From Nitrospirillum pindoramense (GTDB taxonomy: Bacteria > Pseudomonadota > Alphaproteobacteria > Azospirillales > Azospirillaceae): a stretch of DNA of 64,000 nucleotides. Each line of letters begins with the position of its first letter. The first letter of the stretch is position 1. Below, in pieces: positions 45,214 to 53,059 of the stretch. The notes beneath the pieces were generated by a model. It was given only the letters and a program-made list of their open reading frames with translations. It was not told the origin of the DNA and ran no database searches. Made by a program: the position numbers and the translations under genes. Location: NCBI RefSeq assembly GCF_007827955.1, contig NZ_VITR01000005.1, positions 248,001 to 312,000 of the forward strand. Direction: 5' to 3'.

Positions 45214-45885
45214 ATGACCCAGACCCCAAGCTACATCGCCTGGACCCGCGACCAGATGGCCGCCCGCATCGCCAACGACATCGAGGACGGCGCGGTCGTC
45301 AATATCGGCATCGGCATGCCCGAGCTGGTGGCCAACCACCTGTCGCCCAATAAGGAAATCCTGCTGCACAGTGAGAACGGCATCCTGGGCATGGGCCCCA
45401 AGCCCGCCGCCGACGCCGTGGACCCGGACCTGATCAACGCCGGCAAGCAGCCGGTGACCCTGCTGGACGGCGGCGCCTTCTTCGACCACAGCCTGTCCTT
45501 CGCCATGATGCGCGGCGGGCACCTGGACATCGCCATCCTGGGCGCCTTCCAGGTGGCGGAGAACGGCGACATCGCCAACTGGTCCACCGGCAAGCCCGGC
45601 GCCATCCCGGCGGTGGGCGGGGCCATGGATCTGGCCGTGGGCGCACGCCAGGTTTTCGTGATGATGGAGCACCTGACCAAGGACGGACAATCCAAGCTGG
45701 TGCACCGCTGCACCTATCCCCTGACCGGCCTGGGCTGCGTCACCCGTGTCTATACCGACCTGGCGGTGCTGGACGTGACGGCGGACGGCTTCGCCGTGCG
45801 CGAGCTGTGCCCGGGCCTGACGCTGGAGGCGCTGGCGGCCTTGTCCGGCCTGGCGCTGACGGCCACCAGCCACCCAGGCGTGTAA
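45214..45885 (+). CDS. pcaJ: 3-oxoacid (3-oxoadipate) CoA-transferase subunit B
   Basis: Beta subunit, 223 residues, carrying the catalytic glutamate in the SENG motif ('LLHSENGILGMGPKP'). Other features are 'AARIANDIEDGAVVNIGIGM', 'PELVANHLSPNKE', 'MMRGGHLDIAILGAFQVAEN' and 'MMEHLTKDGQSKLV'. AAGGAG precedes the ATG at 45214. Together with pcaI and pcaF it completes the end of aromatic (protocatechuate or catechol) degradation; upstream ring-cleavage genes are not in the window. Confidence 0.94.
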   Translation: MTQTPSYIAWTRDQMAARIANDIEDGAVVNIGIGMPELVANHLSPNKEILLHSENGILGMGPKPAADAVDPDLINAGKQPVTLLDGGAFFDHSLSFAMMRGGHLDIAILGAFQVAENGDIANWSTGKPGAIPAVGGAMDLAVGARQVFVMMEHLTKDGQSKLVHRCTYPLTGLGCVTRVYTDLAVLDVTADGFAVRELCPGLTLEALAALSGLALTATSHPGV

Positions 45886-46058
45886 ACGGTACATGAACAA
45901 CGGGACGAAGCGCCCAGCCTAAGCCCTTGACCTAACCGGAAGATCGGCCAGGCGGGCAGCTTCGTACCATTGTAGGTTGATTCCGCCTCTCCTATCCTGG
46001 GTCCGGGTCCGGCCCTTTTGATCGGCCGGACCGGTTACCCAGGTGGGAGGGCGTTTGC

Positions 46059-47288
46059 GTGGACCTGGATGTCCCCAGCCTGCTGATCGTCAACACGCTG
46101 TTGCAGATCGTGGCGGCCCTGTGCCTGCTGATGGCGGCGCTGTCACTGCCCCGCCAGGCGGGCCTTACCTACTGGGCCCTGTCCGGCTTCGCCCAGGCCG
46201 CCGGCTTGGCGCTGACCAACCCTTTGGGTTGGCTGCCGCCCTGGCTGACACTGCTCTCCAGCCAATTCCTGATCTTCGCCGGCTATGGCCTGGCCTATGT
46301 CGGCGTGCTCCGCTTTCTGGGCCGGCCGACGCGCGAGGCCGGGCCCATCTTGGCCGTGGGCGTTGTGCTGGCGGCGATGTTCCTGTGGTTCACCCTGGGC
46401 GCGCCGGAAGACCGGGGGCGCGTCCTGGCCGGCAGCCTGTTTTTCGCCACCCTGTCGGCGGCCATGGCCTGGCGCCTGCTGCGCCAGGCGGAGCGCAGCC
46501 TGCACCCCGCCGCCACCGTGACGGCCGGCATCTATGCCGTCTGGGCGTTGCTGGCCCTGGCGCGCGCCGGCTGGGCGCTGGTGATCGACTGGAACGGCAC
46601 GGCGCAGGAACCCCAGGCCATGACGGTGCTGACCCGCCTGATCGTCATCTGCGTCACCACCACCGTCACCAATGGCTATCTGTGGATGATCAGCCGCCGG
46701 CTGGATTGCGACCTGATGCAGCAGGCGCGTGAGGATCCGCTGACCGGCGTCGCCAACCGCCGGGTGATGTGGGCGGCGGGGGAGATGGAGGTGTCGCGCG
46801 CCCTGCGCCACCACCGGTCGCTGTCGCTGTTGATGATCGACATTGATCATTTCAAGACGGTCAACGACCGCTGGGGCCATGGCACAGGCGATGCCCTGCT
46901 GGTCGCCGTGGCGGATACCCTGGCGGAGGAACTGCGGCGCAGCGATGTGCTGGCCCGCGTGGGGGGTGAGGAATTCATGGCCCTGTTGCCGGAAACAGGG
47001 CTGGAGGACGCCTGGTCGGTGGCGGAGCGGGTGCGCCGCCGCGTGGCGACGATCACCCTGGACCGGCCGCAAGGACCGGTGCGCTGCACGGTCAGCATCG
47101 GGGTCGCCACGCTGGGCCCCGACGGGCAGGTCTGGGACGATTTGGTGGGCACGGCCGACCAAGCGCTGTATCGGGCCAAGGATACGGGCCGCAACCGGAC
47201 GGAAACGCTGAGCCTGGGGCCCACCATGCCTGAGCGCGGCAGCTCCCACCCCGTGCAGCCGCTGATCCTCCCCGGTTGGGGCGCGTAG
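46059..47288 (+). CDS. Membrane-anchored diguanylate cyclase (GGDEF domain)
   Basis: Makes cyclic di-GMP. 409 residues starting at GTG 46059, with GGGAGGG upstream. Six or seven transmembrane helices occupy about 1-215. The GGDEF domain spans about 235-390: 'REDPLTGVANRRVMW', 'LLMIDIDHFKTVNDRWGHGT' and the active-site GGEEF at 302-306. An intact inhibitory site RxxD (Arg293 to Asp296) lies five residues before it, so product inhibition is expected. There is no EAL domain. The sensed signal is unknown. Confidence 0.92.
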   Translation: MDLDVPSLLIVNTLLQIVAALCLLMAALSLPRQAGLTYWALSGFAQAAGLALTNPLGWLPPWLTLLSSQFLIFAGYGLAYVGVLRFLGRPTREAGPILAVGVVLAAMFLWFTLGAPEDRGRVLAGSLFFATLSAAMAWRLLRQAERSLHPAATVTAGIYAVWALLALARAGWALVIDWNGTAQEPQAMTVLTRLIVICVTTTVTNGYLWMISRRLDCDLMQQAREDPLTGVANRRVMWAAGEMEVSRALRHHRSLSLLMIDIDHFKTVNDRWGHGTGDALLVAVADTLAEELRRSDVLARVGGEEFMALLPETGLEDAWSVAERVRRRVATITLDRPQGPVRCTVSIGVATLGPDGQVWDDLVGTADQALYRAKDTGRNRTETLSLGPTMPERGSSHPVQPLILPGWGA

Positions 47289-47327
47289 GGGATCAAAGGC
47301 CGGCAAAAGCCCAGGGGCCGCCTTCCG

Positions 47328-47714
47328 TCAGGGCTTGCGGGGCGTCAGCATCTCGCGCCACAGCGGCAGGCGCCGTTCCAGATCGGCGAACGTCACCAGC
47401 GCCTCGGGGCAATCGTCGCGGTTGGGCGCCTGGTTCTGCATGGTGACGGCAGTGTTGACCAGAAAATCGAACATCTCGCCCACCTTGCGCCGCTCATCCG
47501 CGTTGGGCGCCGTCAAGTCCAGCAGCTCCCGCACCTGGTCGGAGGCATGGTCCGTGCGTGCCGCCGCGGCGCCGCAGGCCTTGGCTTGGCCGATGATGGG
47601 CCCGGCCGAGCGCGCGTAGTCCCACACATCCGCGCGCGACGGGGCGGTGGCAAGCAACGGGGCCAGCAGAGCGATGGCGAACCGTGCGCGGGTTGGGGGC
47701 AGCCGTCTCAGCAT
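47328..47714 (-). CDS. Small exported protein of unknown function
   Basis: 128 residues. A signal peptide is likely at 1-28 (RRLPPTRARFAIALLAPLLA, then TAPSRA). The mature part is helical and charged, with two cysteines (Cys47 in 'AKACGAAAA' and Cys102 in 'RDDCPEA') that could form a disulfide. It lies on the same strand as, and 42 bases after, the aldehyde dehydrogenase gene. I do not recognise a family. Confidence 0.65.
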   Translation of the reverse strand: MLRRLPPTRARFAIALLAPLLATAPSRADVWDYARSAGPIIGQAKACGAAAARTDHASDQVRELLDLTAPNADERRKVGEMFDFLVNTAVTMQNQAPNRDDCPEALVTFADLERRLPLWREMLTPRKP

Positions 47715-47756
47715 GCCCGAAAGATAGGGCGCGGGCGGCCCCGGCGCCAGCGCCGC

Positions 47757-49190
47757 CTAGCCCCCGATCAACAGCTTGGTCAGCCAGCGGTGCAGGGGTT
47801 TCAGCGGGGGCCGGGCCAGGCGGTCCAGGCGGGGGCCCTTGCGGTCGAACACCGCCTTGAGGTGGCTGAAGGTGTCGAAGCCGTCGCGGCCGTGATAGCG
47901 GCCCATGCCGCTGGGCCCGATGCCGCCGAAGGGCAAATCCTCCACCGCCACATGGATCAGGGTGTCGTTGACCACCACGCCGCCGGCGGCGATGGTCTTG
48001 AGCGCCCGGTCGATGAAGGCGCGGTCGCGGCCGAACAGATAGAAGGCCAGCGGCCGGGGCCGGTCGCGCACATAGTCCAGCGCCCGCTCGACATCGTCAT
48101 AGGGCACGATGGGCAGGATGGGGCCGAAAATCTCCTCCCGCTGCAGGGTGATATCGTCGGGCGGGTCCAGCACCACGGCCGGCCCCAGGACCAGGCCCGG
48201 CACCGGCGGGCCCAATTCCCGCACCTCCGCCCCCCGGGCCTTGGCCTCCGCCACCAGATCGGCCATGCGGGCGCGGCCGGCGGCGCCGAAGACGGCGGAC
48301 ATGGCGCTGAACCCTTGGCCCGCCCCTTGCCCTGGTGGGAAATAGCCGGGAACGGCCACCGCCAGCGCCGCCACGAAGTCCTGGACCCGCGACCGGGGCA
48401 CCAGGACGTAATCGGGCGCGACGCAGGTCTGGCCGGCGTTGGTGAACTTGCCATAGGCGATGTCGGTCGCGGCCGACGTCAGGTCGGCGTCGGGCAACAC
48501 CAGGGCCGGCGACTTGCCGCCCAGTTCCAGGGTGACGGGCGTCAAATTCTCCGCCGCCGCCTTCATGACCAGCCGCCCCACGCGGGTGGAACCGGTGAAC
48601 AGGATATGGTCGAAGGGCAGGCGGCCGAACTGGGCCCCCACCTCCGGCCCGCCGGACACCACGGCGGCCACGTCCGGCCCAACCGCCTCCGCCACCAGAT
48701 CAGCGATCAGGGCGGTGGTGCGGGGCGTCAGTTCCGAAGGCTTCAGCAGCACGCGGTTGCCGGCGGCCAGCGCCCCGGCCAGGGGGCCCAGCGCCAGGAA
48801 CAAGGGATAATTCCACGGAGCGATGATCCCGACCACGCCCACCGGCTGCGGCTGCACCCAGGCGCGGCCGGGCCCCAGGGTCAGCGGCACGGATCGGCGG
48901 CGGGGTCGCATCCAGCCCGCCAGGTGGCGGCGGGCATGGCGCAAGCCCTCCAGGCTGACGAAGATTTCCGCGAACAGAGTCTCATGTGCCAGCCGGCCGC
49001 CGAAGTCGGCGTCGACCGCCTGGACCAGGGCGTCGCGGCGGTGGACCAAGCCCCGTTCCAGCGCCGCCAGCCAGTCACGCCGCCGCCCCGCCAAGGGATA
49101 GGCATCCTGCCGCGCCGCCGCCCTCAGGCGGTTGAAGGCTTGCTCCACCACCGTCAGGTCAGCCGCGCCGCCCTGCTGCACCGCCATCAT
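47757..49190 (-). CDS. Aldehyde dehydrogenase, coniferyl-aldehyde-dehydrogenase-like
   Basis: NAD(P)-dependent enzyme of 477 residues. Catalytic residues are Glu222 ('LELGGKSPALVLPDADL') and Cys256 ('FTNAGQTCVAPDYVLVPR'). The NAD-fold stretches are 'GIIAPWNYPLFLALGPLAGA' and 'LFTGSTRVGRLVMKAAAENL'. Its length and the 'CVAPDYVLV' form match the group including coniferyl aldehyde dehydrogenase and membrane-attached aliphatic enzymes. The C-terminal 'LKPLHRWLTKLLIGG' may be an amphipathic anchor. The start is ATG 49190, six bases after AAGGAG. It lies downstream of the TonB receptor gene on the same strand. Confidence 0.9.
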   Translation of the reverse strand: MMAVQQGGAADLTVVEQAFNRLRAAARQDAYPLAGRRRDWLAALERGLVHRRDALVQAVDADFGGRLAHETLFAEIFVSLEGLRHARRHLAGWMRPRRRSVPLTLGPGRAWVQPQPVGVVGIIAPWNYPLFLALGPLAGALAAGNRVLLKPSELTPRTTALIADLVAEAVGPDVAAVVSGGPEVGAQFGRLPFDHILFTGSTRVGRLVMKAAAENLTPVTLELGGKSPALVLPDADLTSAATDIAYGKFTNAGQTCVAPDYVLVPRSRVQDFVAALAVAVPGYFPPGQGAGQGFSAMSAVFGAAGRARMADLVAEAKARGAEVRELGPPVPGLVLGPAVVLDPPDDITLQREEIFGPILPIVPYDDVERALDYVRDRPRPLAFYLFGRDRAFIDRALKTIAAGGVVVNDTLIHVAVEDLPFGGIGPSGMGRYHGRDGFDTFSHLKAVFDRKGPRLDRLARPPLKPLHRWLTKLLIGG

Positions 49191-49252
49191 CACCCTCTCC
49201 TTCACACATCAAACACGCCGCCCCTTCATCTCGGCCGGCGACCGCCGGCCCC

Positions 49253-49295
49253 CGCAGTTTTCCGGGGAGCCATCGGCGGACTGGAAAACGAGGAA
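49253..49295 (+). repeat. Conserved intergenic stem element, copy B
   Basis: A 43-base relative of the element at 44463-44503. Its arms GTTTTCC (49257-49263) and GGAAAAC (49283-49289) pair at all seven positions, and the bases that differ from copy A differ on both sides of the stem. The parts CGCAG, CCGGGGAGC, GGACTGGAAA and CGAGGAA are shared. Here the plus strand has no gene downstream; the element lies 63 bases upstream of the minus-strand aldehyde dehydrogenase. Confidence 0.55.
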
Positions 49296-49300
49296 GGCAA

Positions 49301-49315
49301 GGCCCCAGAGGGGCC
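49301..49315 (-). terminator. Hairpin after the second TonB receptor gene
   Basis: GGCCCC (49301-49306) and GGGGCC (49310-49315) form a perfect 6-bp stem with a 3-base loop, 18 bases beyond the receptor stop on the minus strand. It is followed there by a T-rich stretch (TTGCCTTCCTCGTTTT). A plausible, moderate terminator. Confidence 0.5.
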
Positions 49316-49333
49316 GCCCGCCGCTTGAGGGCG

Positions 49334-51634
49334 CTAAAAATGCCAGCTCAGGTAGCCGCCGAAGCGGCGGGGGGAACCCATGCTGATGGAATCCAGGCCG
49401 AAGCTGTCCAGGTTGTTGATATCCATGATGTAGGTCTGGTCGAACAGGTTGCGCACCCACAGGCCCAGGCTGATGGTGCCGTTGGGCGCCGTCCAGCCCA
49501 GCCGCGCATCCGTCAGCCAATAGCCGGACTGGCTGAGCCGCGACAGGTTGTGGCTGTCGAAATAGACCAGCGACCGATAGGAGACATTGACGCTGGCGTT
49601 CAGCGTGCCGGCCTCCTTGCCGTTGGATCCGTCCAGCGGCTGGTCATAGCTGACCAGGCCGCTGAGGGTCCAGCGCGGGGCGGAAGGCAGGCGGTTGCCG
49701 GACAGGCTCTCCCCTTCGGAGACATAGTTGAGGTATTCGCTGTTGAGGTACTCGCCGCCCAGGCTGATCTCCAGCCCCTTCAGGGGGGCCAGGGTGATAT
49801 CGGCGTCCACGCCATACAGGCGCGCGTTGGCGGCGTTGTTGAAGGTCTGGGTCGGGATGCCGTCGCGGGTGACGATCTGGAAGACCTGCAGGTTGCTGTA
49901 GTCGTAATAGAAGCCGGCGGCGTTCAGGCGCAGGCGCTTGTTCCACAGCTCCGTCTTGGCCCCGACCTCATAGGCGTCCAGCGTCTCATCGGCGTAGGGC
50001 GCCAGATCGGCCGGGTCTCGGGTGTAGCCGCCGAAGAAGCCGCCGCTCTTATAGCCGCGGTTGTAGCTGGCGTAGACCATGACGTCGTCGGTGGGCTTCA
50101 CCTGGACGGAGGCGCGGCCCGACACGCTGTCGAAAGATTTGGAGGCGGCGTAGCTGAAGACGTCCACCACCTCCTCCACGGTGCTGCGATAGCGGAAATC
50201 CTTGTCATCCTTGGAATAGCGCAGACCGCCGGTCAGCGTGATCCGATCGGTCAGCTGATAGTCCACCTGGCCGAAGGCGGCGTAGCTGTCGCTGATCTGG
50301 GTGTAGGGATAGCCCACCGTGGCCACGTTGTTTTCCAGCGAGAAGCCGGTGGGGTTGTCATCGGTGACGAACATCGGGCGCAGGTCGCGCAGGATGTCGT
50401 ACTGGCTGGAGGTGTTCAGATAGTCATGCAGGAAATAGGCGCCGGCCACGGCGCGCCACTTGTCGCCCAGCGGCGCCTCCACCCGCAGTTCCTGGGACAC
50501 ATCGTGCTGCGTGGCCTTGTAGGTGCTGGTCAGCAGATTATTGGGGCTGGCGTCGGTGTCCTCAAGATCGCTGCGCTCGGCACTGTCGAAACCGGTGATG
50601 GAATAGAGGGTGGCCGTGCCCACGTCCCAGCGCACGTTGACGGAAGCGCCCCAGGTGTCGACCTTGTCCTTGCCCTTGACGTTGTAGGCGCCGGCATAGG
50701 GGTTGTTGTCGGTATCAGCATAGCCCAGCGCGTCGGTGCACAGGCCGGAAGCGTAATAGCCGGGCGCGCACAGGCCCCCGGGACCAGCGGCGGAAGCGTC
50801 CTGCGGGATCAGGGGACGGGCCTGGAAAGACCGGCTGTCGCCCCGGTTTTGGCCACCATGGAACTGCACCGTGACGCTGAGATCGTCGGTGGGCGTGAAC
50901 AGCAGGCTGGCCCGCCCGCCCCAGCGGTTCACGGCGTTGACATAGTCGTTGGTGTAGCGGTTGTAGGTGTCGCCGTCGTCGCGCTGGTAGACGCCGGCCA
51001 GGCGCATCGCCAGCTTACCGGGAATGAGGGCGCCGCCCACGCCGGCCTCCGCCTTCACCTCGTTGAAGCGGCCATATTCCAGGCTGCCGTCGCTGGTGGT
51101 CTCAAAGGTGGGCTGGCGGGTGGTGAGGTTGATGGCGCCACCGGTGGTGTTGCGACCATACAGCGTCCCCTGAGGACCCTTCAGCACCTCCACCCGTTCC
51201 AGGTCGAAGAACTGCCCCAGCTGCGCCAAGGGGGAGGCGACGAAGACGCCATCCGCGTAGATGCCGACGGCGCCGGCGGCGTTGGCGTTGAAATCGTTCA
51301 GGCCCACGCCACGGATGAAAACCTTGGGGTTGGCGCTGGCGTCGGACGTCTTGATCTGCAGGCCCGGCGTCAGGGCCGGCAGATCCTGGACATCGCGCAC
51401 GTCCATCTTCTCCAGCGTCTCGGCCGTCAGGGCGGTGATGGCCACCGGCACGTCCTGCAAATTCTCCGACCGCTTCTGCGCCGTGACCACGATGTCCTGC
51501 AACACGCCGTCGGTGTCGGCCGGCGGCGCCGACTGCGCCCGGGCGGTTCCGTGCAGCGCGCCCAGCGCCACACCCGACAGCAGCATGAATGCAATACCCG
51601 CCCGGCCGATGCCCGTCTTGTCCATTCGCGTCAT
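49334..51634 (-). CDS. TonB-dependent outer-membrane receptor (FecA/pesticin-like)
   Basis: 766 residues. Signal peptide at about 1-35 ('AGIAFMLLSGVALGALHGTA'). TonB-box-like 'LQDIVVTAQKRSENLQDVPV' follows, then the plug ('VFIRGVGLNDFNANAAGAVG', 'VEVLKGPQGTLYGRNTTGGA') and the barrel, ending 'RRFGGYLSWHF' with a terminal Phe. This is the common sphingomonad/alphaproteobacterial receptor type whose substrates are often plant-derived or aromatic compounds or siderophores. GGGAG precedes the ATG at 51634. It follows the PLP-protein gene by 111 bases on the same strand, suggesting it imports the substrate of that cluster. Confidence 0.93.
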   Translation of the reverse strand: MTRMDKTGIGRAGIAFMLLSGVALGALHGTARAQSAPPADTDGVLQDIVVTAQKRSENLQDVPVAITALTAETLEKMDVRDVQDLPALTPGLQIKTSDASANPKVFIRGVGLNDFNANAAGAVGIYADGVFVASPLAQLGQFFDLERVEVLKGPQGTLYGRNTTGGAINLTTRQPTFETTSDGSLEYGRFNEVKAEAGVGGALIPGKLAMRLAGVYQRDDGDTYNRYTNDYVNAVNRWGGRASLLFTPTDDLSVTVQFHGGQNRGDSRSFQARPLIPQDASAAGPGGLCAPGYYASGLCTDALGYADTDNNPYAGAYNVKGKDKVDTWGASVNVRWDVGTATLYSITGFDSAERSDLEDTDASPNNLLTSTYKATQHDVSQELRVEAPLGDKWRAVAGAYFLHDYLNTSSQYDILRDLRPMFVTDDNPTGFSLENNVATVGYPYTQISDSYAAFGQVDYQLTDRITLTGGLRYSKDDKDFRYRSTVEEVVDVFSYAASKSFDSVSGRASVQVKPTDDVMVYASYNRGYKSGGFFGGYTRDPADLAPYADETLDAYEVGAKTELWNKRLRLNAAGFYYDYSNLQVFQIVTRDGIPTQTFNNAANARLYGVDADITLAPLKGLEISLGGEYLNSEYLNYVSEGESLSGNRLPSAPRWTLSGLVSYDQPLDGSNGKEAGTLNASVNVSYRSLVYFDSHNLSRLSQSGYWLTDARLGWTAPNGTISLGLWVRNLFDQTYIMDINNLDSFGLDSISMGSPRRFGGYLSWHF

Positions 51635-51745
51635 GGTTGGCTCCCTGTTCTGGTTCCGTCGTTGCGCAACCGCCCTACCCACATTTCCTTTGTTCAGCCC
51701 CGGTGCCCGCCGGGGGGTACGCGCCGTGTTACCGCCGCCTGACAA

Positions 51746-53059
51746 TCAGGCGGACATCTCGAATACCGGCCATCGCCCGGTGATGGCGGCGCCGTCATAG
51801 GCCAGCAGCGGCCCGAATTGCAGCAGCACCGCCTCGCTCTGCGAGGGGCGCAGGAACACCCAGTCGTCCGGCTTCAGCGGCACGCGGCGCGATCCCGACC
51901 AGCGCTCCTGGTTGCTGGACCGGCCGTAAAGGCCGCTGAGCCGCAGGCCGGGTGGCGACACGGGATTGGCCAGCCAGTGGCCGCCCTGCACGAAGAAGGC
52001 GCGGGCCGTGTTGGGGTCGAAAAAGGCGGCGATGCCCGCCAAGCCTTCCAGGCCCGGAATCAGAGCCGGCTCCTCCACCTTCAAGACCGGCGTGGCGATG
52101 AAGCAGGCCGGCTGGTGATGGGCCAGGGTGTCGATGTCGAAATCCGTGGGCTTCACGAAGGCCGAGCCCACGGCCACCTCCGTCGCCACCGGATCATCGG
52201 TGTGCAGGGCATAGGTCGGACTGCCCGCCGTGTTGAAGGTGTAGGGCGCCTGGCCGTCCTTCAGCGGCGCCTTCTCGCGCAGCACGGCGGCCATCCGGGC
52301 GTACAGGTCCTTGGCCTGGGCCAGCGCCTTGCCCCGCATGTCGAAGATGCCCGGCATCTTGGCGACATGGGGGTCGTAGCCCATGAGACCGCAGGCGGTG
52401 ACGGCAGGGTCCAGGGTCGCCAGCAGGGCGGCAAGGTCCCGCGGATCGGTCAGGCCGCCCCGGTGCAGGCCCACGTCGATCTCGAAATTGACCGACAGCG
52501 CCACGCCGCGCGCCTTGGCCATGGCCGTGTACTGGGCCAGGCGCTCCGGCGTGTCGATCAGCCATTGCGGCCCCGGCGCTTGCGCGCCCAGCGTGTCGTA
52601 ATAGGCCGCGGCCGCCGCCACCGGCAGGGGCTTGCCCATCAGCATGTCGGCGTCGGGGACGCGCGCGCCCATCTCCACCAGCATGGGCTGGTTGAAGACC
52701 ATGTAGCGCTTGGTCTTCAACCCCGCCGCCACCCGGTCCATCAGGTCGTGGCAGGGCAGCGACTTGACGACGATGCGCAGGCCCTTGGGCTGTCCGCCCG
52801 CCTGGCCGCCCGCCTTGCCAAGGGTATCGCTGACCGCCTTGATGTTAGCGTCCAGCCGCGTGGTGTCCACCACCAGCACCGGCTGGGCCACCCCCGCCTT
52901 GGTCAGGGCGGCCGACAGCCCGGTGAAATAGGCATCGTGCCCGCCGCCATGGTCGCCCGCCGGCCAGGCCAGGGCGCCGGCCCCGACCACGGCGGCGCCG
53001 GCGACACCGCCCGCCAGCACCCGGCGGCGGCTGGGCCGCCGTCCATAATCATCACGCAT
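51746..53059 (-). CDS. Tat-exported PLP fold-type III protein (D-threonine aldolase / DSD1-like), metal site altered
   Basis: 437 residues. A Tat-type leader is visible: 'RRPSRRRVLAGGVAGAAVVG' near 7-26. An alanine-racemase-type barrel follows, with 'QPVLVVDTTRLDANIKAVSD' and the PLP lysine Lys99 in 'LRIVVKSLPCHDLM'. The stretches 'GVALSVNFEIDVGLHRGGLT' and 'YTFNTAGSPTYALH' are typical of D-threonine aldolase/D-serine dehydratase relatives. Those enzymes bind a metal through His-x-Cys near the C terminus; the aligned place reads RPSQSEAV with Gln407 and Glu409. The reaction is therefore uncertain. Its start overlaps the end of the flavoprotein gene by 8 bases. Confidence 0.8.
   Translation of the reverse strand: MRDDYGRRPSRRRVLAGGVAGAAVVGAGALAWPAGDHGGGHDAYFTGLSAALTKAGVAQPVLVVDTTRLDANIKAVSDTLGKAGGQAGGQPKGLRIVVKSLPCHDLMDRVAAGLKTKRYMVFNQPMLVEMGARVPDADMLMGKPLPVAAAAAYYDTLGAQAPGPQWLIDTPERLAQYTAMAKARGVALSVNFEIDVGLHRGGLTDPRDLAALLATLDPAVTACGLMGYDPHVAKMPGIFDMRGKALAQAKDLYARMAAVLREKAPLKDGQAPYTFNTAGSPTYALHTDDPVATEVAVGSAFVKPTDFDIDTLAHHQPACFIATPVLKVEEPALIPGLEGLAGIAAFFDPNTARAFFVQGGHWLANPVSPPGLRLSGLYGRSSNQERWSGSRRVPLKPDDWVFLRPSQSEAVLLQFGPLLAYDGAAITGRWPVFEMSA

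Noticed and set aside
49325-51742. 805-codon plus-strand frame opposite the second TonB receptor
   Set aside because: Shadow frame of a GC-rich gene; no signal, motif or ribosome site, whereas the minus-strand receptor is unmistakable.
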